Origin: UBA1219 sp045601425
GTDB lineage: Bacteria > Bacteroidota > Bacteroidia > Bacteroidales > P3
Assembly (NCBI GenBank): GCA_045601425.1
Contig: JAZRZP010000007.1
Coordinates: 1-48,682, forward strand
Length of the DNA: 48,682 nucleotides
Direction: 5' to 3'
Positions within the stretch are counted from its first letter, which is position 1; every line of letters begins with the position of its first letter. The notes under the pieces were generated by a model. It saw only the letters and a list, made by a program, of their open reading frames with translations. It had not been told where the DNA came from and searched no databases. A program made the position numbers and the translations under genes. Shown here piece by piece: positions 23,906-32,589 of this stretch.

Positions 23906-24871
23906 ATGCCGGATCCGAAAGATACAAAGAGGAAAATTGCCACCATCGCACATGACCACAATGTGCGGCTGTTCCTTGTTTGCCTGCTGGTGACAGTAAT
24001 TCTCTGGATTGTACTCACTTTGTCGGTGTCGCGTTCCAAACGCTACACATGTCCGGTGAAATATGTGGGTTACGGAAAGCAGGAGTACGTGCTTCTGGCC
24101 GATTCTACCCTTACATTCGACATAGAGTGTTCGGGCTTTGAGCATCTGCACACTCTTTTTTGGGAAGAGACACCCGAAATAAACATCAATCTCCGGAAGC
24201 ATAGCGGTAAATCGCTGTATGTCAGGGATTTTTCTGAACAGATACTCTCGCAGTTGGGCTTTTCCGAAGGGAGAAACATAAGTTTTCTGACCGACAGTCT
24301 GCGGCTGAATTTCCAGAAACGCATGTCGAAAAAGGTGAAGGTGGATATCACAGGCATAAAACTCGCCTTCGCAGAACAGTACGGCATTTACGGAATGCCG
24401 GTGGTCTCGCCCGATTCGATAACCTTTTACGGTAATCTTGAAAGTCTGAAGAATGTAAATTCGGTACAGGTAGTTGATACCCAGTTGACGGATCTGAACC
24501 GGAACCGGGTTTGCGAAATTCCGCTCCGTCCCGATTGGAGACGGTTCGCAGGAGTTTGTCCGAGTCAGGAAAAAGTGAAGGTAACTGTAAATGTCGAGCG
24601 CCAGACCGAAGTCAGATACAGCGTGCCGCTGAAATTCACGTGCAGTGACACTTCGGTTCATGCGAAACTCTATCCTTCCAATGTCGAAATTACCAGTCGT
24701 GTCGCCATGAGGGACTACAAGTCAATGAGTCCGGATTTGTTCACGGCTACGGTGTTTTATGACGTGAGCGAAAAAAAGGACACACTGCCCGTGTTCATCT
24801 CCGAATTTCCCCAGTTTGTACACATCTCAAAAGTGGAACCGAAAAATGTCAGATACCTCATCATCAAGTAA
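23906..24871 (+). CDS. YbbR-like (CdaR-type) domain protein
   Basis: The start is MPDPKDTKRK (23906), after the terminator; the frame is open from 23879 but those codons lie in the terminator stem. The 321-residue protein has one N-terminal membrane segment (LFLVCLLVTVILWIVLTLSV, about residues 23-42). An extracytoplasmic region follows with YbbR-like repeats, including KKVKVDITGIKLAFAEQYGIYGMPVVSPDSITFYGN, in which VSPDSITFYG is typical. In Firmicutes YbbR (CdaR) regulates a diadenylate cyclase; no cyclase gene is adjacent here. It overlaps coaE by 26 bases, so translation is probably coupled. Confidence 0.85.
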   Translation: MPDPKDTKRKIATIAHDHNVRLFLVCLLVTVILWIVLTLSVSRSKRYTCPVKYVGYGKQEYVLLADSTLTFDIECSGFEHLHTLFWEETPEININLRKHSGKSLYVRDFSEQILSQLGFSEGRNISFLTDSLRLNFQKRMSKKVKVDITGIKLAFAEQYGIYGMPVVSPDSITFYGNLESLKNVNSVQVVDTQLTDLNRNRVCEIPLRPDWRRFAGVCPSQEKVKVTVNVERQTEVRYSVPLKFTCSDTSVHAKLYPSNVEITSRVAMRDYKSMSPDLFTATVFYDVSEKKDTLPVFISEFPQFVHISKVEPKNVRYLIIK

Positions 24872-25475
24872 AAGGACGGTTCTGGTTGCTGTTACTGGAG
24901 GTATCGGCAGCGGCAAGACTACCGTGTCGCAGTGTTTCATGGACTTGAATGTACCATGTTTCTGTGCCGACAGAGTGGCGGGAAGCTATTATGACGACAG
25001 GAATTTCTGTAGGCAGGTGGCCGGATTTCTTGGCAGCAGTGTCCTGAATGCCGACGGCAGTGCCGACAAGAAGAAAATTGCGGAAATCGTTTTCAACGAT
25101 GCCGAAAAACTTCAGGCATTGAATGATTTTGTCCACCCGAGAGTCCTTGAAGACTTCAAACAGTGGACTTTACGGTATCGGAACGAACCCTATGTGCTTT
25201 TTGAGAGTGCAATTTTGTTTGAAAGCGGACTCCAGAACAATTTTGACAGGGTAATATGCGTTACAGCACCGTTGGAACTTCGTATACGACGGATTCTGAA
25301 ACGGGACGGAATTACGGCAGAAATGGTCGAAAGCCGCATCAGAAACCAGTCCGACGAAGATTTCAAGAAAAAAAACTCCGATTTCGTGATAAACAATTCG
25401 AGAGGAGAGAAGTATAGGATAAAATGTGTTCAAAAAATTCATAACCAATTACTTAAACTTAGCCAAAACCAATGA
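24846..25475 (+). CDS. coaE: Dephospho-CoA kinase
   Basis: CoaE phosphorylates the 3'-OH of dephospho-CoA, the last step of CoA synthesis. The 209-residue protein (start MSDTSSSSKRTV at 24846) has the P-loop VTGGIGSGKTTVSQCF (about 16-31), CADRVA (about 39-44), the FVHPRVLEDF segment, LLFES-like VLFESAILFESG, and the late RNQSDEDFKKKNSDFVINNSR typical of CoaE. It overlaps the YbbR-like gene at its start and the next gene by 4 bases (ATGA) at its end. Confidence 0.94.
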   Translation: MSDTSSSSKRTVLVAVTGGIGSGKTTVSQCFMDLNVPCFCADRVAGSYYDDRNFCRQVAGFLGSSVLNADGSADKKKIAEIVFNDAEKLQALNDFVHPRVLEDFKQWTLRYRNEPYVLFESAILFESGLQNNFDRVICVTAPLELRIRRILKRDGITAEMVESRIRNQSDEDFKKKNSDFVINNSRGEKYRIKCVQKIHNQLLKLSQNQ

Positions 25476-28402
25476 AAAACAATACAACCTGCGTGTTAGC
25501 ACTATTGGCAATCGTCTTTTGCCTCAATTTGCCTCAAACAGCCGTATGTCAGAAGAAAAAGGATTACATGGCTTGTGATGCGTGGGTTAATGCCACCATG
25601 GAAAAAATGACTCTGGAGGAGAAAATAGCACAGCTCATGGTGGTGCGTGTACCCACCAAGATGACTCCCAAAGCAAAGAAGGCGTTTCTCGAAAACATAA
25701 CCAGATACAAGGTGGGAGGACTGTGTTTCTTTGCCGGAAAATGTGCAGACCAGCTCGAGCAGACGAAAGAATACCAGAAACTTGCCGAGACTCCACTGCT
25801 CATCTGCATCGATGGCGAGTGGGGCTTGGGAATGCGTCTGACCGATGCCTATTCATTTCCACGGCAGATGATGGCTGGTGCCCTGAGCAACGACACTCTG
25901 ATTTACGAAATGGCCTCGGAAATAGCCCTGCAATGCAGGAAAATGGGCATACACGTGAATTTCGCTCCCTGTGTGGATGTGAATTCGAATCCCATGAATC
26001 CGGTGATAGGATGCCGTTCGTTCGGTGAAAACCCCACTTCGGTGGCACGCAAAAGTCTGCAATATGTCAAGGGCCTGCAGGACCACGGCGTCATGGCTGT
26101 GGCAAAGCATTTTCCGGGACACGGAAACACCGATGTGGACAGCCATCTCGATTTGCCGGTCATAACCCAGTCCAAACAGGAACTTTCGAAGACTGAACTT
26201 GTGCCGTACCGTCTTCTGGTACATCACAAGGTACAGGGCATAATGGTTGCACACCTGCAGGTCAATGCCTACGATAACCGCAAAAACCGCCCTTCGTCGC
26301 TTTCGAAGAACATTGTAACGGATTTGCTCCGTAAAGAGTTGAAATACAATGGTTTGGTTTTTACCGACGGCATGGATATGAATGCCATATCGAAGAATTT
26401 CAAAAACGGTTCGGCTGAACTTGAAGCCATTTTGGCAGGGACAGACGTCCTGCTGCTCCCAGAAAATGTGGAAAAATCACTGAATGCAATAAAAACGGCA
26501 GCCGACAGTGATACTATCCTGCAGGAACTTATCGAAATCAAATGCCGTAAGGTGTTGAAAAACAAATATCAGCTCGGTGCCTGCACGCAGGATCTGAAGT
26601 CGCTTTCGGTTCCCGATACCAACGATTGGAACCGTTGTGTCGCAATTGCACAGAAAATTGCCGACGAGTCGCTTACCCTCATCAAGAACCAGAACTCGCT
26701 TCTTCCGCTTAGGAATTTGAAAAACAAGAATCTGGTTTCTATTCACTTGGGAGAATCCGGCAAATCGTCGAACGTCTTCACGGAAACCATCGACCGTTAC
26801 GCGACATGTCGGCACATATTCCTTCCCGATCAGGTTGCGGATACGTTCCATTTTGCCGACAGCCTGAAGAATTGCGATGTGGCCATCGTTTCCATTTACG
26901 GCTTTGCCAATCCTACTTCGAAGAAAAATTACGGACTTGCGAATGCCTACCTTTCGGTGGTCGATACAATTGTTTCATTGTCCAAATCGGTGATAGTCAA
27001 TTTCTTCGGTTCGCCTTATGCGGCCAAATATTTTGAGAAGATTTCCGCCAACGCCATCACCATAGGCTATCAGAATATGGATTGCACTCAGCGTTCTGCC
27101 GCCGAAGCCGTTGTCGGAGCCATCGGAGTAAAAGGCAAACTGCCGGTTTCGACAGGTTCTTTGAAGGAGGGAATCGGATTGAGAACCAAGAAAATACGTA
27201 AAAAATACGATGAAAACCGTTACAGCGCAAGAAAATTCGCCAAAATAGACTCGATTGCCAACTACGGTATCAAACAGCACGCCTACCCCGGTTGCCAGAT
27301 TCTTGTGGCCAAGGATGGGGAAGTCATTTACAACCGCAATTTCGGCCATCTCACCTACGACAAAAAGTCGCCGGCTGTAAACGACAGCACAATGTACGAT
27401 CTGGCTTCGCTGACCAAAGTCTCGGCTACTACGTTCGCAGTGATGAAACTCGCCGATGCCGGAAAAATAAAACTCACCGATCCTCTCTCGAAATATCTGC
27501 CGTATCTCAAAAAGACCAACAAGAGCAAGATAACAATGCTTGAAGCGTTAAGCCATTATGCACGTTTACAGGCGTTTATACCATTCTGGAAGGAAACTGT
27601 GAAAAAAGGAAAACTCAACAGCAAGATATATGCCGAAAATCCTGCAGACAAAAGCGAATACTGCCACCTTGCAGGAAACCTCTACATAAAAAGGGACTAC
27701 CGTGATGAGGTTCTGAAAAGCATTGCAAAGAGTGACCTCATAAAGAAGAGAAAGTATCTCTACAGCGATTTCGGGTTCATACTTTTGGCCGATATGGTTG
27801 AAAAAGTAAGCGGACAGTCGCTTGACATTTTCATGAACGACCATTTCTACCAGCCCCTGCAGATGACGAGAACCTCGTTCAAACCTTTGCAGAACGGCTT
27901 TCCGAAATCGAATATAGCCCCGACGGAAAACGATACCCATTTTCGTAATGTCCAGCTTCAGGGCACTGTCCATGACGAGAATGCCGCACTGATGGGTGGA
28001 GTGGCGGGGCATGCCGGACTCTTTTCCACGGCCAGCGACCTCGCCCGACTGTTCCAGCTTCTCCTCAACGGTGGCTCTGCAAACGGCAGGAAATATCTCT
28101 CGCCCGAAATTATAAACACTTTCAACCAGCGTCATTTCGCCGATGCCGGAAACCGCAGGGCTTTGGGCTTCGACAAGCCTCTTATTGGCGGAAAATCATC
28201 ACACTGCGCACCCGAAGCCTCACAGCAAAGTTTCGGACATTCCGGGTTCACCGGCACATTTGTGTGGATTGACCCCGAATACAACCTTGTATATATATTC
28301 CTCTCCAACAGGGTTTATCCGGAAACTTCGCCCAACAGACTCGCCAATTTGAGCATCAGAACCAATATTCAGTCGGAAATTTACAAAATAATAAAGGAAT
28401 AG
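25472..28402 (+). CDS. Glycoside hydrolase family 3 (NagZ-like) fused to serine beta-lactamase-like hydrolase
   Basis: The 976-residue exported protein (signal peptide near 1-26) has three parts. Part one is a GH3 domain (about 35-370) with KHFPGHGNTDVDSH (from about 212), the NagZ-specific loop with the Asp/His acid-base pair, and TDGMDM (about 297), whose Asp is the nucleophile. Part two is a GH3 C-terminal-like alpha/beta domain (about 390-575). Part three is a class C beta-lactamase/transpeptidase-like domain (about 590-976) with SLTK (about 645, Ser/Lys pair), YSD (about 763) and HSGFTGT (about 922). By family knowledge NagZ removes N-acetylglucosamine from muropeptides and the second domain is an esterase, amidase or peptidase. 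Peptidoglycan or glycan turnover is inferred. Confidence 0.92.
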   Translation: MKNNTTCVLALLAIVFCLNLPQTAVCQKKKDYMACDAWVNATMEKMTLEEKIAQLMVVRVPTKMTPKAKKAFLENITRYKVGGLCFFAGKCADQLEQTKEYQKLAETPLLICIDGEWGLGMRLTDAYSFPRQMMAGALSNDTLIYEMASEIALQCRKMGIHVNFAPCVDVNSNPMNPVIGCRSFGENPTSVARKSLQYVKGLQDHGVMAVAKHFPGHGNTDVDSHLDLPVITQSKQELSKTELVPYRLLVHHKVQGIMVAHLQVNAYDNRKNRPSSLSKNIVTDLLRKELKYNGLVFTDGMDMNAISKNFKNGSAELEAILAGTDVLLLPENVEKSLNAIKTAADSDTILQELIEIKCRKVLKNKYQLGACTQDLKSLSVPDTNDWNRCVAIAQKIADESLTLIKNQNSLLPLRNLKNKNLVSIHLGESGKSSNVFTETIDRYATCRHIFLPDQVADTFHFADSLKNCDVAIVSIYGFANPTSKKNYGLANAYLSVVDTIVSLSKSVIVNFFGSPYAAKYFEKISANAITIGYQNMDCTQRSAAEAVVGAIGVKGKLPVSTGSLKEGIGLRTKKIRKKYDENRYSARKFAKIDSIANYGIKQHAYPGCQILVAKDGEVIYNRNFGHLTYDKKSPAVNDSTMYDLASLTKVSATTFAVMKLADAGKIKLTDPLSKYLPYLKKTNKSKITMLEALSHYARLQAFIPFWKETVKKGKLNSKIYAENPADKSEYCHLAGNLYIKRDYRDEVLKSIAKSDLIKKRKYLYSDFGFILLADMVEKVSGQSLDIFMNDHFYQPLQMTRTSFKPLQNGFPKSNIAPTENDTHFRNVQLQGTVHDENAALMGGVAGHAGLFSTASDLARLFQLLLNGGSANGRKYLSPEIINTFNQRHFADAGNRRALGFDKPLIGGKSSHCAPEASQQSFGHSGFTGTFVWIDPEYNLVYIFLSNRVYPETSPNRLANLSIRTNIQSEIYKIIKE

Positions 28403-28405
28403 TCA

Positions 28406-29191
28406 ATGAGTTATAAAAAGTGGTTGTTTTTAGGTCTGGGCTGGGTGATAGGCGGCCCGATTGGTGCGCTGCTCGGCCTTGTGCTCGGGTCGGTAGGCGA
28501 CAGTATGGATGGCACAAAGTCGGCTTCGTCGCATACGGGAAAGACATCTTCCAACGACCTGCTGGTCTCAATCATTGTGCTGGCTGCGGCAGTGATGAAA
28601 GCCGACGGAAAAATCGTGAAATCGGAACTTTCATACGTCAAGTCGTTTTTGCTGGAAGCCTGCGGCGAAAAAAAAGCCAAGGATCTGCTGGCCCTGCTTC
28701 GCGATTTGCAGTATAAGGATATTGACGTCACCGGTGTGTGCCGGCAGGTGCGTGCTAATACCAGATACGACACGCGTTTGAACCTTTTCGACTTCCTTTT
28801 CGGTCTGGCTTGTGCCGATGACGATTTTTCGCCGAAGGAACAGGCTCTGCTGAACAAAATAGGAAACCTTCTGCTGCTCAACTACTACGACATGGTTTCG
28901 GTAAAGGCACGCCACACACGTGTTTCTGGCGGAGCAGGAGCAAAAGGCTCCGGTTCGGGCGGATACGGTGGAAGTACGACCTATTCGGGTAAAGACCCGT
29001 ATGCCGTTTTGGGACTGAAATCTACCGCTACCGACGAGGAGGTGAAAAAGGCATACCGACGTCTGGCAATGAAATACCACCCCGACCGCGTGGATACCAT
29101 GGGAGAGGAAATAAAGAAAAATGCTGCCGAGCAGTTCCGCAAAATCAACGAGGCCTACGAAATGGTGAAAGCCGAACGGGGTATGAATTAA
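28406..29191 (+). CDS. TerB-like and J-domain protein (DjlA-type co-chaperone)
   Basis: The 261-residue protein starts with a hydrophobic Gly-rich segment (LFLGLGWVIGGPIGALLGLVLGS, about 7-29), a likely membrane anchor. An alpha-helical TerB/DjlA domain follows (VLAAAVMKADGKIVKSELSYVKSFLLE, then LFDFLFGLACADDDFSPKEQALL). A Gly/Ser linker leads to a C-terminal J domain (DPYAVLGLKSTATDEEVKKAYRRLAMKYHPDRV, about 196-228) with the HPD motif that stimulates DnaK ATPase. It lies 3 bases after the preceding gene and converges on coaBC, whose stop is immediately adjacent. Confidence 0.92.
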   Translation: MSYKKWLFLGLGWVIGGPIGALLGLVLGSVGDSMDGTKSASSHTGKTSSNDLLVSIIVLAAAVMKADGKIVKSELSYVKSFLLEACGEKKAKDLLALLRDLQYKDIDVTGVCRQVRANTRYDTRLNLFDFLFGLACADDDFSPKEQALLNKIGNLLLLNYYDMVSVKARHTRVSGGAGAKGSGSGGYGGSTTYSGKDPYAVLGLKSTATDEEVKKAYRRLAMKYHPDRVDTMGEEIKKNAAEQFRKINEAYEMVKAERGMN

Positions 29192-30394
29192 TTAGCTTAG
29201 TTTCAGTATTTTACAGGCAATGTCCTTTGCAACTTCGGTTTTCGGTTTCAGCGGACATTCCTCAACGGCTCCCGTGCGGTCGATGAATGTGATCTTGTTG
29301 GTGTCGTGACCGAAACCGGCACCTTTGTCCTGCAACGAGTTGAGAATGATCAGATCAAGGTTCTTTCTTGAAAGTTTCGATTTTGCGTATTCGAGTTCGT
29401 TGTTTGTTTCGAGGGCAAATCCCACGAGTTTCTGCGAAGGCGTTTTCTTTGAGCCCAGAGTGGCCAGTATGTCGGGATTCTGTACCAGATGCAGGTCCAT
29501 GGTCTGGCTGCCGGATGTCTTCTTGATTTTTTCCGAGGTCTGAGTCTCAGGTCTGAAATCGGCTACCGCAGCCGAAAGTATGGCTATATGACATTGCGGA
29601 AAGTTTTCCGTTGCCACAGCAAACATCTCTCTGGCTGATTCGACGTTGATTTGCAATATGTTAGGATGCCGTGATTTCAGGTGTGTCGGCCCGGCGACGA
29701 GAATGACTTTTGCACCACGCGAGGCAAGTTCCTCGGCTATGGCAAACCCCATTTTCCCAGTTGAGTAGTTGCCTATGAAACGTACTGCGTCGATACGTTC
29801 GTATGTGGGGCCGGCGGTGACGAGAACCGTTTTGGAGGCGTAATCGAGACCTTTTGAAAGGATTGACACCGCAAAGTCGAATATTTCTTCGGGTTCGGGC
29901 ATGCGTCCTTCGCCCGAAACTCCGCATGCAAGTTCTCCAGAACTGGGTTCCAGTATGTGTAAACCTTTTGTTTTAAGGTAATTGATGTTGTCTTGAACAA
30001 CGGGGTTCCTGTACATTGCCGAGTTCATGGCAGGGCAGAGTACTGTGGGTTTGGAGAATGCCAGAAACAGCGTGCTCAACGCATCGTTGGCTATGCCGGA
30101 GGCGAATTTGCCGATAATGTTGGCTGTTGCAGGTGCCACAACCATCATGTCGGCCCAGTTGGCGAGCGAGACGTGCTCGGTTGAAACCTCGTTTTTCGGT
30201 GCAAACGTATCGCTGTAAACCGCATTTTTCGACACGGTCTCCAATGTGAGCGGCGTTACGAACCTGAGGGCGTTTTCGGTGGCAACGACTTTTACTTCGG
30301 CACCGTTTTTTATGAACAGACGTATCAGCGATGGTATCTTGTAAGCCGCTATACCTCCGCTTATTGCGACGATTATTTTCTTGTTGCTGAGCAT
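29192..30394 (-). CDS. coaBC: Bifunctional phosphopantothenoylcysteine decarboxylase/phosphopantothenate-cysteine ligase
   Basis: Joins cysteine to phosphopantothenate and decarboxylates the product in CoA synthesis. The 400-residue protein has the flavin-dependent CoaC domain (about 1-185), with SGGIAAYK at the N-terminus, APATANIIGKFASGIANDALS, CPAMNSAMY and the substrate-flap GELACGVSGEGRM. The CoaB ligase domain follows (about 190-400), with VTAGPTYERIDAVRFIGNYSTGKMG and late NSLQDKGAGFGHDTNKITFID. The product of this enzyme feeds, through CoaD, to CoaE, also encoded in the window. The stop (29192) abuts the convergent J-domain gene stop (29191). Confidence 0.96.
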   Translation of the reverse strand: MLSNKKIIVAISGGIAAYKIPSLIRLFIKNGAEVKVVATENALRFVTPLTLETVSKNAVYSDTFAPKNEVSTEHVSLANWADMMVVAPATANIIGKFASGIANDALSTLFLAFSKPTVLCPAMNSAMYRNPVVQDNINYLKTKGLHILEPSSGELACGVSGEGRMPEPEEIFDFAVSILSKGLDYASKTVLVTAGPTYERIDAVRFIGNYSTGKMGFAIAEELASRGAKVILVAGPTHLKSRHPNILQINVESAREMFAVATENFPQCHIAILSAAVADFRPETQTSEKIKKTSGSQTMDLHLVQNPDILATLGSKKTPSQKLVGFALETNNELEYAKSKLSRKNLDLIILNSLQDKGAGFGHDTNKITFIDRTGAVEECPLKPKTEVAKDIACKILKLS

Positions 30395-30429
30395 TGTGTT
30401 CCTGTTTTTTTAATCGTGGTTTGCGGGTG

Positions 30430-30437
30430 CAAAGATA
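30430..30437 (-). promoter_or_regulatory. Candidate -7 element for coaBC
   Basis: On the minus strand TATCTTTG in the context TCGTATCTTTGCA, 36 bases before the ATG at 30394. Confidence 0.7.
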
Positions 30438-30492
30438 CGAATTTTTTGAAGATTGGAAAATAAAAAAGAGAAGCTGTGAACTTCTCTCTGTG

Positions 30493-30565
30493 TGACTAAG
30501 CTGGGATTCGAACCCAGGACCCCATCCTTAAAAGGGATGTGCTCTACCTGCTGAGCTACTTAGTC
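30493..30565 (-). tRNA. tRNA-Lys (anticodon TTT), copy 2
   Basis: The minus-strand cloverleaf has acceptor stem GACTAAG/CTTAGTC, D-arm GCTCAGCAGGTAGAGC, anticodon arm CATCC-CTTTTAA-GGATG (anticodon TTT) and T-arm CTGGG-TTCGAAT-CCCAG. It is 73 bases with the discriminator A and no encoded CCA. Copy 1 lies 24 bases upstream, so the two probably form one precursor transcript. Confidence 0.97.
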
Positions 30566-30589
30566 GACCTTCCGTTTTTCCGATTTCTG

Positions 30590-30662
30590 TGACTAAGCTG
30601 GGATTCGAACCCAGGACCCCATCCTTAAAAGGGATGTGCTCTACCTGCTGAGCTACTTAGTC
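30590..30662 (-). tRNA. tRNA-Lys (anticodon TTT), copy 1
   Basis: All 73 bases are identical to the tRNA at 30493-30565. It is the promoter-proximal copy. Confidence 0.97.
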
Positions 30663-31032
30663 AACCTTACGGTTTTGAGTTTGCAAAAGTACGACTTTTT
30701 TCGGAATATGCAAAGTTTTTTTCGGTTTATTTGTTGTATTTGTTTTAAGTTTCTGTAAATCAATGTTTAATTTTTCAAAAAATGAAACTGCTTTTTGTGG
30801 AATACAGGCATGACTGCCGCCGGATTTTGTAAAAAAAACGTTTTTTCGACATGGAAAAACATGTTTGTTCCCTTTCAATGAATGGGTATGTATTCATACA
30901 CGGCTTCGGTGATGAAAGTTTTTTATGTTAATTGCCTGCGAATACCCATTTTTTTGGTGTCTCCGCACCGTGAAGCACCGGCAAAAATGAATGTCCGCTC
31001 CGCATGTAAGGGGGACTGTTCAGGAATCATCT
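30663..31032. other. 370-base intergenic region: tRNA promoter, an inverted repeat, no gene recognised
   Basis: This AT-rich region lies between the oxidoreductase stop and the tRNA genes. It holds the tRNA promoter (30684-30714, minus) and a 9-bp inverted repeat (30881-30889 with 30942-30950) followed on the plus strand by a T-run (30949-30955). A 17-codon plus-strand frame (ATG 30878) overlaps that repeat. No recognisable protein is encoded. Confidence 0.5.
30684..30714 (-). promoter_or_regulatory. Promoter of the tRNA-Lys pair
   Basis: On the minus strand TTTG (30714-30711), 19 bases, then TACTTTTG (30691-30684) followed by CA. This is an exact fit to the Bacteroidota -33/-7 arrangement and spacing, placing transcription start a few bases before the first tRNA. 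Confidence 0.85.
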
Positions 31033-32589
31033 TTAGCGGTTTTCTTCGAAAATTCTGTTCATGCAGTTTATCCCGTCCATGGCAGATGACATGATGCCTC
31101 CGGCATATCCGGCACCTTCGCCGCAGGGGTAGAGGTTCTTGAGCTGAGGGTGTTGCAGGTCGTCGCCGCGAGGTATGCGTACGGGCGAAGATGTTCTTGA
31201 CTCGACGGCCAGAATCGAAGCGGAGTCGGTGTAGAATCCCCGCATTTTCTTGCCGAAGTCGCGGAAACCCTGTTGCAGGGAACTTGTCACGAAATCGGGC
31301 AGGAGTTCGTGGAGCGGGGCTTCGGTACAGCCTCCAAGGTACGAGCTCTTCAGCAGATGGCGTGTGCGTTTGCCGTTGCAGAAGTCGGTCATGCGTTGAG
31401 TAGGTGCCTTTACGCTGCTTCCGGTTGCGAGAAACATCTTTTCTTCCACGTTTTTCTGAAAATTAAGCAGCGACAGAGCTCCGTATCTTTCATAATCGGG
31501 CACGTCGGCGGGCGATACGGTTACCGCAATGCCGGAATTGGCAAAGGGAGAGTTTCTCCGCGAGTTGGACATGCCGTTCACCACGTGCTGGCATTCTCCC
31601 GTGGCGGCAGGTACGATAACGCCTCCCGGACACATGCAGAACGAGAACACGCCGCGTCCCCCGACCTGAGTTACGAGGTTGTATGCGGCTGGCGGCAGGA
31701 ACTGGGAGTATTTTTCGGTGTGGTATTGTATGCTGTTTATCAGATGTTGCGGGTGTTCCACACGGACACCAATGGCAAAAGGTTTTGCTTCCAGAAGCCA
31801 CGATTTTCTTGCAAAAAGTTCGTAGATGCTGCGTGCCGAATGTCCGGTGGCCAGAATGGTTGCCACCCCTTCGAAAACGTTGCCTAAAATATCTGTGACG
31901 CCGGTTACCTCGTTGTTGCCGTTTGTTTTCAGATCAGCTATCTGGGTCTCGAAGAAATATTTCCCGCCGTGTTCCTCGATGGTTTTCCGCATGTTCGCAA
32001 TTATGTCGGAAAGTTTGTCTGTGCCGATGTGGGCATGAGCGTCGATGAGTATTTCGGGATTTGCCCCGTGTTCGACGAATTTTTTCAGGACATAGCTTAT
32101 GTCGCCACGTTTGTTTGAGCGTGTATATAGTTTGCCGTCGGAATATGTTCCGGCCCCGCCTTCGCCGCAGCACCAGTTCGACTGTGGATTCACCAGACCT
32201 TCACGGGTGAGTTTAGCGATGTCGTATTTGCGTTTCTGCACGTCCTTGCCCTGCTCTACGATGATGGGCTTCATGCCGAGTTCCAGTGCCCTCAGTGCCG
32301 CGAAAAGTCCTGCAGGACCGGCACCGACAATGATTACGGGTTTGCCGTTGGCTGCATCTTTGTACTCGGAAACGAAACGATCCTCCGTTATTTCTTCACC
32401 GCAGAAAAAGACATTTGCTGCCACGTGGTACCTTATGGGGTCGCGGCGCGAGTCGACCGACCGTTTCAGCACTTGTATGTGTGCTATGTCGTCGGCATTC
32501 GCTTTCAGATGTGTTGCAACGGCCTGACGGAAGCGTTTCTCTATGAAAAACTGTTCGGGGCTCAGTGTTATGTCGGTGATGTTCTTCAT
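31033..32589 (-). CDS. FAD-dependent dehydrogenase/NAD(P)-FAD oxidoreductase of unknown substrate
   Basis: The 518-residue protein has a short N-terminal domain (about 1-80) followed by a Rossmann FAD-binding motif, KPVIIVGAGPAGLFAALRALELG (about 83-105). The family-typical NPQSNWCCGEGGAGTYSDGKLYTR follows (about 135-158). The C-terminal half has GGCTEAPLHELLPDFVTSSLQQGFRDFGKKM and ends with the FAD-cap segment LYPCGEGAGYAGGIMSSAMDGI. This is a widespread uncharacterised flavoprotein family; no reaction is assigned. Its ATG overlaps the stop of the PorT-like gene by one base, so they are translated from one message. Confidence 0.88.
   Translation of the reverse strand: MKNITDITLSPEQFFIEKRFRQAVATHLKANADDIAHIQVLKRSVDSRRDPIRYHVAANVFFCGEEITEDRFVSEYKDAANGKPVIIVGAGPAGLFAALRALELGMKPIIVEQGKDVQKRKYDIAKLTREGLVNPQSNWCCGEGGAGTYSDGKLYTRSNKRGDISYVLKKFVEHGANPEILIDAHAHIGTDKLSDIIANMRKTIEEHGGKYFFETQIADLKTNGNNEVTGVTDILGNVFEGVATILATGHSARSIYELFARKSWLLEAKPFAIGVRVEHPQHLINSIQYHTEKYSQFLPPAAYNLVTQVGGRGVFSFCMCPGGVIVPAATGECQHVVNGMSNSRRNSPFANSGIAVTVSPADVPDYERYGALSLLNFQKNVEEKMFLATGSSVKAPTQRMTDFCNGKRTRHLLKSSYLGGCTEAPLHELLPDFVTSSLQQGFRDFGKKMRGFYTDSASILAVESRTSSPVRIPRGDDLQHPQLKNLYPCGEGAGYAGGIMSSAMDGINCMNRIFEENR

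Noticed and set aside
23786..24661. 291-codon minus-strand frame opposite the YbbR-like gene
   Set aside because: It is antisense to a recognised gene and runs through the yajC terminator.
30493..30662. Two identical 73-base blocks with a 24-base spacer, considered as a CRISPR-like repeat
   Set aside because: Each block folds as a complete tRNA-Lys cloverleaf. There are only two copies and no cas genes.
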